Of a stretch of 34,312 nt of DNA, positions 24,106 through 32,932 are shown in pieces. The DNA is from CAYZAW01 sp964476505 (GTDB taxonomy: Bacteria; Bacillota; Clostridia; Christensenellales; CAG-138). The DNA lies in contig CAYZAW010000022.1 in the NCBI GenBank assembly GCA_964476505.1, positions 1-34,312 of the forward strand, given 5' to 3'. Made by a program: the position numbers and the translations under genes. Below the pieces are notes generated by a model. That model saw only the letters and a list, made by a program, of their open reading frames with translations. It was not told the origin of the DNA and searched no databases. The stretch's first letter is position 1, and each line of letters starts with the position of its first letter.

Positions 24106-27100
24106 TTATTCTGTATCGTTGTCCTCTTTATAGATGGCGTATTGATCCTTACCCATTTGCTTGGCATGGTACAAGGCGCGGTCTGCCCGCTCGAATACGT
24201 CTCGGAAGCTTTTATCCGTGGGTTCTATCCGCGTGATGCCGATGCTGATGGACACCGTTGTTTCCAAGCCCATCTTCTCCGGCAAAGCCCGAATCAGGGC
24301 AGAAACGCTTTCCACCTTTTGCGTTGCCAGCTCCATGCTGGGAATGGAGCAAAGGTATACGGCAAATTCGTCGCCGCCGATGCGCCCTACGATATCCGTT
24401 TTGCGGCAGGCCCGCCGCGCCAGCGCACCCACCTTGCGAAGCAGCCTATCGCCGCACAGATGCCCGTATGTATCGTTGATGCGCTTAAAATTATCGATAT
24501 CAAAGGCCATGAACACCGCCTGCGATTCGCTGGGGTTTCCCGCCAGCTGCGCGGTGACCAGCTCTTCCACCGTAGCCCGGTTGAACAAGCCAGTTACCGA
24601 GTCGTACTCCGCCTTCATGCGAAGCGCATCCTCTCTGCGGCGGCGCGCCTCGGCATCTTCCTTCTCCTTTTGGATATCGTCTACCCTGCCCACCACTCTA
24701 TAAACATTGCCCGTGTCATCCGCAACGCTTACAAACTGCGCCCGGCACCATGAATAGCCCGCGCCCAGATGGTTGGCGATATACTCCACCGTGCAGGAGG
24801 TTTTTACCACGCTGGCTTCCAGCAGCGCTTCTTCATACGCGCGGAAGCTGTCCGGGTGCACGATGCCGCTTTGCGGCAGCTCCTCCATGTAATGCTCTAT
24901 CACATAATCCGTTAAGCCGGTTTCGGGCGTTTTTGCGGAATAGCTGAAAATATCCTTGATGGGATCATAGTCGAATATGATGGCATTGATGCTTTGCAGC
25001 AGAACATGGTAACGCTCCTCCTGCCAGTGCACGCTTCTCTGCCGCCGGATGGTATCCGTAACATCTGCCATCGTACAGTAGCAAACGGATCTGCCCAGCA
25101 TATTCTCGACCACGGAGCCGGTAATTCTGATCCAAATATCAACGCCGTCTTTTCTGCGGCGGGAAATGATCCTCTCAAAGGACGTATCCTTGCCGGCTCG
25201 CTTGAGCCAGCGGTTCACCATGCCCGTGCCGGGTGCAAAATTACCGCCGCCGCGTTTTACGATCTCCCGATATTCCTCCAGCGAATATCCTAAAATATCG
25301 CAGGTCTGCTGGCTGGCAAATTGCAACTGCACGCCCTTGGTAAGAAACTCAAATATTGCTATGCCCACGGGCAGGTTGGCAATGATGTTGTTGAGCGTTT
25401 CCGTGGCTTCCTGTATTTTCTGCTTGGCATGCTCTTCCTTGGTAACATCCAGTATCACCGCCATCAGCCGGGGGTATTCCTTCCCCAGATACGGCAGCGC
25501 GGTGGTTTGGGAGTTGAGCCAAATCACCTGTCCGTCCTTACGGCGTACCCGGTACTTATACTGGAAGGAGGATTGCGTTCGTACCGCCTCCTGCGCCAGA
25601 TTCATGATGTTTTTTGCATCCTCCGGGAATACGCCGATCATGGTGGTATCCTTCAAGGCCTCGTATTCCTGACGTGTATAGCCGATGATATTTAAATAGC
25701 CCTTGCTGATATACACCGCCTTTGCCACGTCCGTTACCTCGAACAGGCAAATGCCGGCGATCATATTGTCCATCATGGCCTGCAGCTGGGCGCTCTTGCT
25801 GGCAAATGCAATATCCGCCTGCTTTTTCTCGTCGATATTGGCGCAGGTAACGATCACGCGAATTAAGAATTCGTTGTCATCGTAAATAAACACCACGGAG
25901 AACCGGCACCAAACATATGCACCGTCCAAGCGCAGCAGGCGCATTTCTATCTCTCGCATAGCGCGGCTGAATTCTTTATTGCGTACAAACTCCCGAAGGG
26001 CGGGCACATCGTCCGGATGGATGGACGTTAACGACGCATCCGGCTCAAACACCGCAAAGGGGTCGCGGTTGCTGGCTTCGTAACCGTAAAACGCCTTGGA
26101 GCAGTAAAAGCTATGGGTGGTCATATCCCACTCCATAATGATAGCGCCCGCTTCCTCCACGTATTTATTGATCATACGCTCCCGGGCAAGCTCCGCGTTC
26201 TTTTTGCGCAAATTGTGTTCGTTGATCTTCTGGGTGGTGATGTCGTTCATGGCAAGGCAAATCAACGGCCGTTCCGGCGTTCCGCCAAGATACCTGATGT
26301 TGGTGCCCAACCATAACACGCCGCCGTCTCTGCGGTGGGCGCGAAACTCGATCACCTCTGCGCCCTGTTCCTCCACGGCACGTTTGCAGGCCGCCAAGAA
26401 GGGCGCTTTATCTACATCAAAAATACGGTTCATGGCATCGTGCCCAACCGCGTAAAAAGACTGCGGATCGTAGCCCAACAGGTCGTAATACCCATCGTTT
26501 ACGCGGATGACCTCCAGCCTGTCGCCATCCAGCTCGTATATGCCCACGCCGCCTATCACGCTGTTGAACAGCCGGCTCATCAGCTGGTTGCCGTTAAAGA
26601 GCTGGTCAAAATCGCTCTCCTCGGCGGAAAGCTGCAGGGGTGCCGCAACCAGCTCTATCTGCTGCTTGCAGACCTGCTCGAATATGGGGATGGTCACCGG
26701 CTCCGAGAAGTAAAAGCCCTGCATCTGGTCGCAGCCGATGCTTCTAAGGTAGTCCACCTGCATGCCGGTCTCCACGCCCTCGGCGATCACCGGCACATGC
26801 AGCCATTTTGCCATGCGCACCACGGAGGTCAGGATATTGCCCGCCCGATTGGAGCTTTCAAAGCCCTTTAAAAAGCGCATGTCGATCTTCAGCGTATCCA
26901 CGGGGATATCCTTGAGCATGTTTAGCGATGAGTAGCCGCTGCCAAAGTCGTCCATTAAGATTTCAAAGCCGTACACCTGCAGCTTTTGTATGGTGTGCAA
27001 TAACTGCTCGGGGTTGTCCGTATACGCGCTTTCTGTGATTTCAAGCTTTAACAGCGACGGTTCCAGCGCATACCGCTCCACCAAACCGATGATATCATCG

Positions 27101-28353
27101 CACAACGCCGGATTATACAGGCTGCGGCGCGATACGTTTACGGAGATTGGCAAAAGCGACAGCTTGCGCCTGCGGCGATCCGCCAGATACTTACAGGTTT
27201 CTTCCCACACGAAGCGATCCATCCGCTCAATAAAGCCGTTTCGCTCAAACAGCGGGATGAACTGATCCGGCAGCACCACGCCCTCTCTTGGGTGCTCCCA
27301 GCGCACCAGCGCTTCCGCGCTGATGGCTTCCTTAAGGGTAAGGCTGTAGATAGGCTGTAAAAATATGGTGAACTGATTGGTTTCCAGCGCATCACGCATT
27401 TCCGCCAAAATCACCTGCTCCTCCAGAAGCAGGCTGCGGAGGCTGTCGTCATAGCGGGCATAGCGCTTTACATAATCGCCCTTGATGGTTTGCAGCGCCA
27501 GCGTTGCCCGGTCGCACATTTGATCCACCGGGATGGAGGGCTCCGTGATATCGTAAATGCCAAAGGCGATCATAATGGGATAGGTGAGGCCCTTTTGCCG
27601 GAAGTTATCCTGCATTTTACGGATGAAGCCTTCCACATCCAGAAGCGCCGTTGGCATACAAAACGCGAAATTATCCGCCTCCAAGCGGCCATAGGTGCCC
27701 ACGCCGGGAAGCGTGCCGTGCAGCTGCGCCGCGATCTGCTTTAAAATGCCGTCTCCCGCGTCCGCGCCAAACAGATCGTTGATGACCTTAAAGCGCTCCA
27801 CGTTCAAGCGCACCAGTGAGTATTGTATCTGCGGGTCTTTTTCTAAAAGCTCTCTGGTTGCACGAAAGAAATTGTCTTTGTTGTAAATGCCCGTAAGGCT
27901 GTCGAACTGAGCGCGGTATTCCAGCGCCTTTTCCATTTCCTTCTCGGTAGAAACGTCTACCAGTGTAACAAAATTCAAAAGCTCCCCGGAGTCGTACCGG
28001 GTTATGGGCCGGGAGCGCAGCATCAGCCAGCTGTATTCGCCGTCCGGATGGCGCAGGCGAAGCGTATGGGTAAAGGGAATGCCGTCCCGGGAGGAGCGGG
28101 TATTCAAATGACGCAGCTCTGCCACGTCTTCCTCATGGATCAGCTGCGTCACATCCTGCCGGTATACGTCCGAAGCGGCGTTATTCTCGTACCCGCACAT
28201 ATCGTAGAACATGTCGTTGGCATATAACAGCGCAATGGAATCCCCCACCGTGCGGAACACGCCCATTCCGTCCGGCAGGTAATTCAATATTGCAAGGGCT
28301 TCATCGCGTGAAGCGCTCTGCCCAAGTATTAATGCAAGCCAATGGTCGTCCAC
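24106..28353 (-). CDS. Multi-domain c-di-GMP signalling protein: PAS, degenerate GGDEF, EAL, five PAS-like, GGDEF
   Basis: 1415 residues, with no signal peptide or membrane helix, so cytosolic. Approximate order: PAS (20-135), GGDEF 1 (145-295), EAL (312-560), five PAS-like units (about 590-705, 730-845, 850-975, 985-1105, 1110-1230), GGDEF 2 (1250-1410). GGDEF 1 is degenerate: EADNF at 225-229. The EAL domain keeps its key motifs (AEALVRW, NVSRRS, LEITES, DDFGSGYSSL, LKIDMRFL, AEGVET, QGFYFSEP), predicting c-di-GMP hydrolysis. GGDEF 2 is intact (RIGGDEFAVYL) with an RxxD inhibitory site five residues before it, predicting c-di-GMP synthesis. Start: an in-frame ATG lies at 28380, but AGGAGG six bases before a GTG at 28353 marks the real one. 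A promoter is present at 28399-28428; the exporter operon lies just upstream on the same strand. Confidence 0.93.
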   Translation of the reverse strand: MDDHWLALILGQSASRDEALAILNYLPDGMGVFRTVGDSIALLYANDMFYDMCGYENNAASDVYRQDVTQLIHEEDVAELRHLNTRSSRDGIPFTHTLRLRHPDGEYSWLMLRSRPITRYDSGELLNFVTLVDVSTEKEMEKALEYRAQFDSLTGIYNKDNFFRATRELLEKDPQIQYSLVRLNVERFKVINDLFGADAGDGILKQIAAQLHGTLPGVGTYGRLEADNFAFCMPTALLDVEGFIRKMQDNFRQKGLTYPIMIAFGIYDITEPSIPVDQMCDRATLALQTIKGDYVKRYARYDDSLRSLLLEEQVILAEMRDALETNQFTIFLQPIYSLTLKEAISAEALVRWEHPREGVVLPDQFIPLFERNGFIERMDRFVWEETCKYLADRRRRKLSLLPISVNVSRRSLYNPALCDDIIGLVERYALEPSLLKLEITESAYTDNPEQLLHTIQKLQVYGFEILMDDFGSGYSSLNMLKDIPVDTLKIDMRFLKGFESSNRAGNILTSVVRMAKWLHVPVIAEGVETGMQVDYLRSIGCDQMQGFYFSEPVTIPIFEQVCKQQIELVAAPLQLSAEESDFDQLFNGNQLMSRLFNSVIGGVGIYELDGDRLEVIRVNDGYYDLLGYDPQSFYAVGHDAMNRIFDVDKAPFLAACKRAVEEQGAEVIEFRAHRRDGGVLWLGTNIRYLGGTPERPLICLAMNDITTQKINEHNLRKKNAELARERMINKYVEEAGAIIMEWDMTTHSFYCSKAFYGYEASNRDPFAVFEPDASLTSIHPDDVPALREFVRNKEFSRAMREIEMRLLRLDGAYVWCRFSVVFIYDDNEFLIRVIVTCANIDEKKQADIAFASKSAQLQAMMDNMIAGICLFEVTDVAKAVYISKGYLNIIGYTRQEYEALKDTTMIGVFPEDAKNIMNLAQEAVRTQSSFQYKYRVRRKDGQVIWLNSQTTALPYLGKEYPRLMAVILDVTKEEHAKQKIQEATETLNNIIANLPVGIAIFEFLTKGVQLQFASQQTCDILGYSLEEYREIVKRGGGNFAPGTGMVNRWLKRAGKDTSFERIISRRRKDGVDIWIRITGSVVENMLGRSVCYCTMADVTDTIRRQRSVHWQEERYHVLLQSINAIIFDYDPIKDIFSYSAKTPETGLTDYVIEHYMEELPQSGIVHPDSFRAYEEALLEASVVKTSCTVEYIANHLGAGYSWCRAQFVSVADDTGNVYRVVGRVDDIQKEKEDAEARRRREDALRMKAEYDSVTGLFNRATVEELVTAQLAGNPSESQAVFMAFDIDNFKRINDTYGHLCGDRLLRKVGALARRACRKTDIVGRIGGDEFAVYLCSIPSMELATQKVESVSALIRALPEKMGLETTVSISIGITRIEPTDKSFRDVFERADRALYHAKQMGKDQYAIYKEDNDTE

Positions 28354-28398
28354 AAAATGCCTCCTGATAGAAATGCCCATTCTGACGCGTATACTGGT

Positions 28399-28428
28399 AT
28401 TCTACTATATATGCGCAGTACATTTCAA
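28399..28428 (-). promoter_or_regulatory. Promoter of the PAS/GGDEF/EAL gene
   Basis: On the minus strand TTGAAA (28428-28423), 18 bases, TAGAAT (28404-28399), about 45 bases before the GTG start. Read-through from the exporter operon is also possible, as no terminator is visible in the 107-base gap. Confidence 0.6.
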
Positions 28429-28460
28429 TGACTGTTTGCATTGTGAACGAAGAAACGCCT

Positions 28461-29726
28461 TTATTCGTACCGTAAAGCTTCTATTGGGTCTAATTTGGCA
28501 GCCTTGTTTGCCGGATAGTATCCGAAAAAGATGCCGATCGCCATGGAAAACCCTACCGCGATCACGATGGAGGAAAGCGTTGGGCCGGTGGGCGCTTCCA
28601 AAAGGGAGCTTCCCACATACCCCAGTATGCCGCCGAAAATGATTCCCAGCACACCGCCTATCAGGCAAACGATGGTACTTTCCACCACAAACTGCATGCG
28701 GATATCCCCGTTGGTGGCGCCCATGGCTTTGCGGGTGCCGATCTCCCGGGTACGCTCGGTCACGGAAACCAGCATGATGTTCATTACGCCGATACCGCCA
28801 ACCAGAAGCGATATCCCCGCGATGACGGAAAGGGCGATGCTAACGGTATCCATCATGGAATTCATTTGATCCAGTATGCTTTCCATGCTCATTGCGCCCA
28901 GCATGAAATCCTGATTGGAATCGTAAAACCGGTTCAAAAACGTGGAAAGCTGGCTGGAAAACGCCATCGTGTCCGTGCTGGGGTTTGCCATAACGGTCAC
29001 GTTCCAATACCCATCGTCCGCATCCACCATCTTTTTTGCGGTGGTAACGGGAATGTACATGCCGGTGCTGATGTCTTTATCGGAGGCCATGGAAAAGTTC
29101 ATCATGTTCTGCTCGTATTTGTATACGCCGATGATCACGAAGCCCAGCTTCTCCTGATTGACCGATACCACCATCTCCTGCCCAAGCGCCGCCTGGATAT
29201 CCCCGCCAAACATGTTGTTTACCAGCTTATCCGAAACCACGGCAACATTGCGGTTGCCGTCCATATCCCGCTGTTCAATGCTCCGCCCACGCAAAAGCTC
29301 TACGTTGTTGGCGGTTAAGTAATCCGTATTTACGCCGGAAATAGATACGTTTGCGTATTTTCGCCCGTCACGCACGCGTCCGTTGCCAACGCTTTCGCTA
29401 AGACTAATGCCCTGAATTTGGTCGCCAAAGCGTTCCCTAGCGGCATTGAGCATTTCGTCCGTAATCAGATCGTTCGCATCGGCATACACGTTTGTCATAA
29501 CGCCGTCGGACACTGCAGTTTCTCTGGTTTGCACGAATACCATGATGTTGGTTGCGCCAAGGCTGCTCATGGAATCCGTAATGGTGCCGGATAAGCCCTC
29601 GCCCACGGTCAATATGGCAATAACGGAGCCAATGCCTATGATGATGCCCAGCATGGTCAACAACGCCCGCATTTTGTTGGCGCGAAGACCTTCCCACGCT
29701 ATGCGGATATTTTCACCCAGCTTCAT
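28461..29726 (-). CDS. MacB-like ABC transporter permease (FtsX family)
   Basis: 421 residues. One N-terminal membrane helix (MLGIIIGIGSVIAILTV), a large extracytoplasmic MacB-type domain (about 45-280), then three C-terminal helices of the FtsX domain, with the conserved cytoplasmic segment VTERTREIGTRKAMGA and the end LDPIEALRYE. Such permeases use ATP to move the outer domain rather than to carry substrate through the membrane core. GGGGAGG is seven bases before the ATG, which overlaps the ATPase stop by four bases. With the ATPase and the fusion protein it forms a MacAB-type exporter; cargo unknown (peptides, toxins or drugs are known for relatives). Confidence 0.93.
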   Translation of the reverse strand: MKLGENIRIAWEGLRANKMRALLTMLGIIIGIGSVIAILTVGEGLSGTITDSMSSLGATNIMVFVQTRETAVSDGVMTNVYADANDLITDEMLNAARERFGDQIQGISLSESVGNGRVRDGRKYANVSISGVNTDYLTANNVELLRGRSIEQRDMDGNRNVAVVSDKLVNNMFGGDIQAALGQEMVVSVNQEKLGFVIIGVYKYEQNMMNFSMASDKDISTGMYIPVTTAKKMVDADDGYWNVTVMANPSTDTMAFSSQLSTFLNRFYDSNQDFMLGAMSMESILDQMNSMMDTVSIALSVIAGISLLVGGIGVMNIMLVSVTERTREIGTRKAMGATNGDIRMQFVVESTIVCLIGGVLGIIFGGILGYVGSSLLEAPTGPTLSSIVIAVGFSMAIGIFFGYYPANKAAKLDPIEALRYE

Positions 29727-30415
29727 TGGCGCACCTCCCCGGAATCCAAATATCCGTCGTGCATGGTGAGGATGCGCCCGGTCTCCTCCGCAAGCTCCCG
29801 GTTATGGGTAATCAGCACAATGGTTTTGCCCTGCTCCTCGTTCAGGCGGTGGAACAAGTCCATCACCAGCCGCCCGGTTTTGCTGTCCAGCGCGCCGGTG
29901 GGTTCGTCTGCCAGTATGATGGCGGGGTTGTTTGCCATGGCGCGAGCAATGGCAACGCGCTGCTTTTGCCCGCCGGAAAGCTCGTTTGGCTGATGGTGCA
30001 TACGGTCTGCCATTTCCACCATCTCCAACAGCTCTGCGGCGCGGCGGCTGCGTTCCCGCTGAGAAAGCCCCGCGTACATCATGGGCAGCTCCACGTTTTT
30101 CTGCGCGTTGGTACGGGGAATCAGGTTAAAGTTTTGAAATACGAAGCCGACCTTTTTATTGCGGATGGCGGAAAGCTCCGCGTCCTCCGCCTGCTCGATC
30201 ACGGTACCGTCCAGCACATAGCTGCCGGAGGTGGCTCTATCAAGCGCGCCGATGATGTTCATCAGCGTAGATTTGCCGCTGCCGGACGCGCCTACGATGG
30301 AAACGAACTCCCCGCGCTCCACGGTGAGGTCGATTCCGTGCAGTATTTCCAGCTCGTTTGGCTCGCCGATGTAAAAGGACTTTACGATGTCCTGCATTTG
30401 TATGATCTGCTGCAT
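29723..30415 (-). CDS. MacB/LolD-type ABC transporter ATP-binding protein
   Basis: 230 residues, cytosolic ATPase of the exporter. Walker A GASGSGKST (about 41-49), Q-loop FVFQNFN, signature LSGGQKQRVAIARA, Walker B AIILADEPTGALD, and switch His in LITHNREL are all intact. The sequence between Walker A and the signature matches the MacB/LolD group that pairs with FtsX permeases. It starts four bases after the fusion-protein stop and overlaps the permease start by four bases, so the three genes are one coupled operon. Confidence 0.95.
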   Translation of the reverse strand: MQQIIQMQDIVKSFYIGEPNELEILHGIDLTVERGEFVSIVGASGSGKSTLMNIIGALDRATSGSYVLDGTVIEQAEDAELSAIRNKKVGFVFQNFNLIPRTNAQKNVELPMMYAGLSQRERSRRAAELLEMVEMADRMHHQPNELSGGQKQRVAIARAMANNPAIILADEPTGALDSKTGRLVMDLFHRLNEEQGKTIVLITHNRELAEETGRILTMHDGYLDSGEVRQ

Positions 30416-30419
30416 GGCG

Positions 30420-32459
30420 TTAACCCATCATGAAGGACATGCCGCTATTTTGCGATGCGGCAAGCAGACTGGTTTCCGCCAGCGTGACCTCCGTATTCAA
30501 GAGGGATTCGTAAATGCCCGCGTCGGTAATGATCAGCGCGCCCTCCTCTAAGTCCGTTACCACAACGTTCAGGTCGCTTTCCACGCCCAGCGTTACTGCG
30601 CGCTCGTTGACCATGTATTTGCCCTCGCCGATATCCTGCAATACAAGAACGCAGGTCTGTCCGGCGGCGTTTTCATACACGGCGTCATAGGGAACGGTAA
30701 GCACATGCTCCTGCTGCTCCACGATGTAGTTGAGCCGCACGTTCATGCCGATGCGAAGCGGCGTGTTTTTAGACTTGACCGCCACCTCCGTCGCAAAGGT
30801 CACCTCGCCTGCGGTGTTGGTTGCACCCTGCGCCGTTTTAGCGGAGGTGGGTGCAATGGAGGCAACAACGCCCTCAAACACCTCGCTGCCCGTTGCGTCG
30901 GACTTGATGGTAACAGGCATGCCCACCTGCACCGTGCCAACGTCATATTCCTTTACGCTGGTTTTTACGATCAGGTTTTGCGTGTCCTCAATAACAAACA
31001 GCACGCCCGCGCCGCTTTGCCCAACACTTGCAAATACTGCCGTAACCGTTCCGGAGGCGGGCGCTTTGATGCGGGTATCCTCTAGGCTTTCCTGTAAATT
31101 GGCAAGCTCGAACACGGTAGCGTCGTTCTTGGCGCTGATCTCGGCGGTCTTGATAGCGTTTTTGCCGGTTTCCAACTGGTTCTCCAAGGAAGCGACAACA
31201 GCGTTATAGGAGGCTATGGAGTTCTCGTAATTGATACGCGCGGTCTCCACCGCCTGTGCGGCATCCGTTAAGCCGTTGCTACTGCTGTCGTAAGCGGCGT
31301 CCCGCTGGCGGCATGCGTCGCTGTATGCATCGCTGGCAGAGCTATATGCGGCTGCGGCTGTATCATAGGCTGCTTGCGCGGCATTCACTGCGGCTTGCAG
31401 TTCTAACGATTTCGTATCGACACTCTGGCCTTGTTGTACTGCATCATACACTGCCTTTTTTTGTTCGTATTCCGCGTATGCTGTGTCATAGGCACGCTGT
31501 GCAGCCTCATAATTCGCCTGTGTATCTGCGGTTGGGCCTGTCATATACGCAGTATATGCCGCTTCACGCTTTTTAAATAAATTATCGGTGCCATTCGGAT
31601 CAACGATTCCCCAAGCCATATTCATCGCATCTTGCGCATCACTAGCACTAATGCTGGGGGTATACGCCGCATTTGCCGCTTTAGCGGCGTTCAGTGCCGC
31701 TTCCGCACTGTTTTTGTTCGTAGCAGCCGAATTCTTTGCAGCCTCCGCGTTTCGCACGGCAGCGTTCACGCTGACCAAGTTGGCGCTGCCGCCGTTTGTA
31801 TTGTAATAATTCTGGTAGGCGCGCTGTGCATTCTGCCAGTTGATGTACGCGGTTTCCATGGCGCTTTCCGCGGAAATAAGGGTGCTGTTGGTGCCCGTGT
31901 CGATGGTATCCTTGGTGGCGCTGTAATTGTCCTTCGCCACCTTCACCTGCTGGGCGGCACCCTCGGCGGAAATGCCTGCGGTGATCTCCAGCTTTTTGAT
32001 TTGATCCTCCAGCGCTTCGGCATCCAGCTCGCAGAGGATATCCCCCTCCTGCACAACGTCTCCCACCTCTACGTCAACGGACTTCACCTGATAGCTTTGG
32101 GTGGAATACACCGTATGGCTGTCGTCGCTTTCCACGGTACCGGTGGCGCTTACGGCGTTTTCGATGTCTCCGTAGCCAAGCGTTACGGTATCGGCAAAGG
32201 CCACCGTTTGCATCATCTGCTTCAATTGCGCCTGCCCGATGGCATTTAAAATAACAAACAGCAAAACAATCGCCGCGATTACGCTAATGATAATAATGCG
32301 GCGTTTTCTCTTCTTTTGCTTTTTTGCGCTTTTAGGCTCCTGCTCCTTCTTCTCCCGCTTGGCGCTTTTGGCGCGTTTGGAGAAAAGAGTGCGTTTTTTT
32401 GGCTTGGTGCTTTGTTCTTCCCCGTTGAATACTGTTTCTTCGCTGTGCAGTTCTTCCAT
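30420..32459 (-). CDS. Membrane-fusion (HlyD/MacA-like) protein with unusually long helical hairpin
   Basis: 679 residues, against roughly 370-400 for typical MacA. A lysine/arginine-rich cytoplasmic N-terminus (to about 53), one membrane helix (54-75), first lipoyl/barrel half (about 95-147, with VKSVDVEVGDVVQEGDILCELD), an alanine-rich, heptad-like helical region of about 315 residues (147-462), then the second lipoyl half (DTRIKAPASGTVTAVFASVGQ), a beta-barrel and membrane-proximal domain. A GTG nine bases earlier is in frame, but AGGTGG five bases before ATG 32459 favours the latter. First gene of the exporter operon. The hairpin may span the thick Gram-positive wall, which is inference. 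Codon use in the middle of the hairpin (about 31380-31680) looks slightly more A/T-rich. Confidence 0.9.
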   Translation of the reverse strand: MEELHSEETVFNGEEQSTKPKKRTLFSKRAKSAKREKKEQEPKSAKKQKKRKRRIIIISVIAAIVLLFVILNAIGQAQLKQMMQTVAFADTVTLGYGDIENAVSATGTVESDDSHTVYSTQSYQVKSVDVEVGDVVQEGDILCELDAEALEDQIKKLEITAGISAEGAAQQVKVAKDNYSATKDTIDTGTNSTLISAESAMETAYINWQNAQRAYQNYYNTNGGSANLVSVNAAVRNAEAAKNSAATNKNSAEAALNAAKAANAAYTPSISASDAQDAMNMAWGIVDPNGTDNLFKKREAAYTAYMTGPTADTQANYEAAQRAYDTAYAEYEQKKAVYDAVQQGQSVDTKSLELQAAVNAAQAAYDTAAAAYSSASDAYSDACRQRDAAYDSSSNGLTDAAQAVETARINYENSIASYNAVVASLENQLETGKNAIKTAEISAKNDATVFELANLQESLEDTRIKAPASGTVTAVFASVGQSGAGVLFVIEDTQNLIVKTSVKEYDVGTVQVGMPVTIKSDATGSEVFEGVVASIAPTSAKTAQGATNTAGEVTFATEVAVKSKNTPLRIGMNVRLNYIVEQQEHVLTVPYDAVYENAAGQTCVLVLQDIGEGKYMVNERAVTLGVESDLNVVVTDLEEGALIITDAGIYESLLNTEVTLAETSLLAASQNSGMSFMMG

Positions 32460-32496
32460 GCTATCCACCTATTCCATCCATGTGTCTGATTTTCCT

Positions 32497-32525
32497 ATTA
32501 TGGAACGCCGCAGGCCGTTCGTCAA
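32497..32525 (-). promoter_or_regulatory. Sigma-A promoter of the exporter operon
   Basis: On the minus strand TTGACG (32525-32520), 17 bases, CATAAT (32502-32497). Expected start near 32490, about 30 bases before the ATG. Confidence 0.75.
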
Positions 32526-32551
32526 GCAACAGACCGCTTTTTTCAAGGGCT

Positions 32552-32567
32552 TGTCACAGGATTGACA
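32552..32567. promoter_or_regulatory. Inverted repeat TGTCA-N6-TGACA upstream of the exporter promoter
   Basis: Two five-base inverted halves 27 bases beyond the exporter -35. Possible regulator site. Short, so chance occurrence is possible. Confidence 0.3.
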
Positions 32568-32770
32568 CATCATGCCCCACCGTTAAATGTATGGGGGAGC
32601 GTGCGTTTTTTGCGTGTTCCCACGCTGATAGTACAGCAGGTTTCACCTATACGCCATAAGCCCGGCTTACGGGTAACTTACAGTATTGTCACTTTTGAAG
32701 AATCTGTAAATAAATTCCATAAATCATCGCCGGTTTTCCTGTGGAATATATGGTAATATGGCGTTTCCTG

Positions 32771-32779
32771 TGCTATAAT
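32771..32779 (+). promoter_or_regulatory. Extended -10 promoter of the HD-GYP gene
   Basis: TGCTATAAT, a perfect -10 with the upstream TG extension; the -35 (TGGTAA at 32751-32756, 17-base spacer) is weak. Expected start near 32786 gives a long leader of about 147 bases. Confidence 0.65.
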
Positions 32780-32932
32780 GTTCAAGAATTAGATAAATAT
32801 ACCCATTGCTGCTTTTTCTGCCATAACGTTACGGTCACAGTGCCGGCATATCTTTCGGCACATCTGCCGCGGCGGCGTTTGGCGCATATCATACCCGCAA
32901 CTCCTGCTTATCACACCCGGAAGGAGTACCGT

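Larger units (their letters stand above)
32469..32932. other. Intergenic region between exporter operon and HD-GYP gene (464 bases)
   Basis: Holds the exporter promoter (32497-32525), a TGTCA inverted repeat (32552-32567), the HD-GYP promoter (32771-32779) and a leader hairpin, GTGCCG (32840-32845) with CGGCAC (32856-32861). I looked for a c-di-GMP riboswitch before the HD-GYP gene and did not find its conserved core. No small gene with a convincing ribosome binding site was found. Confidence 0.6.

Noticed and set aside
32780..32932. c-di-GMP (GEMM) riboswitch before the HD-GYP gene
   Set aside because: Position would suit it, but I could not find the conserved core or the two-stem arrangement.
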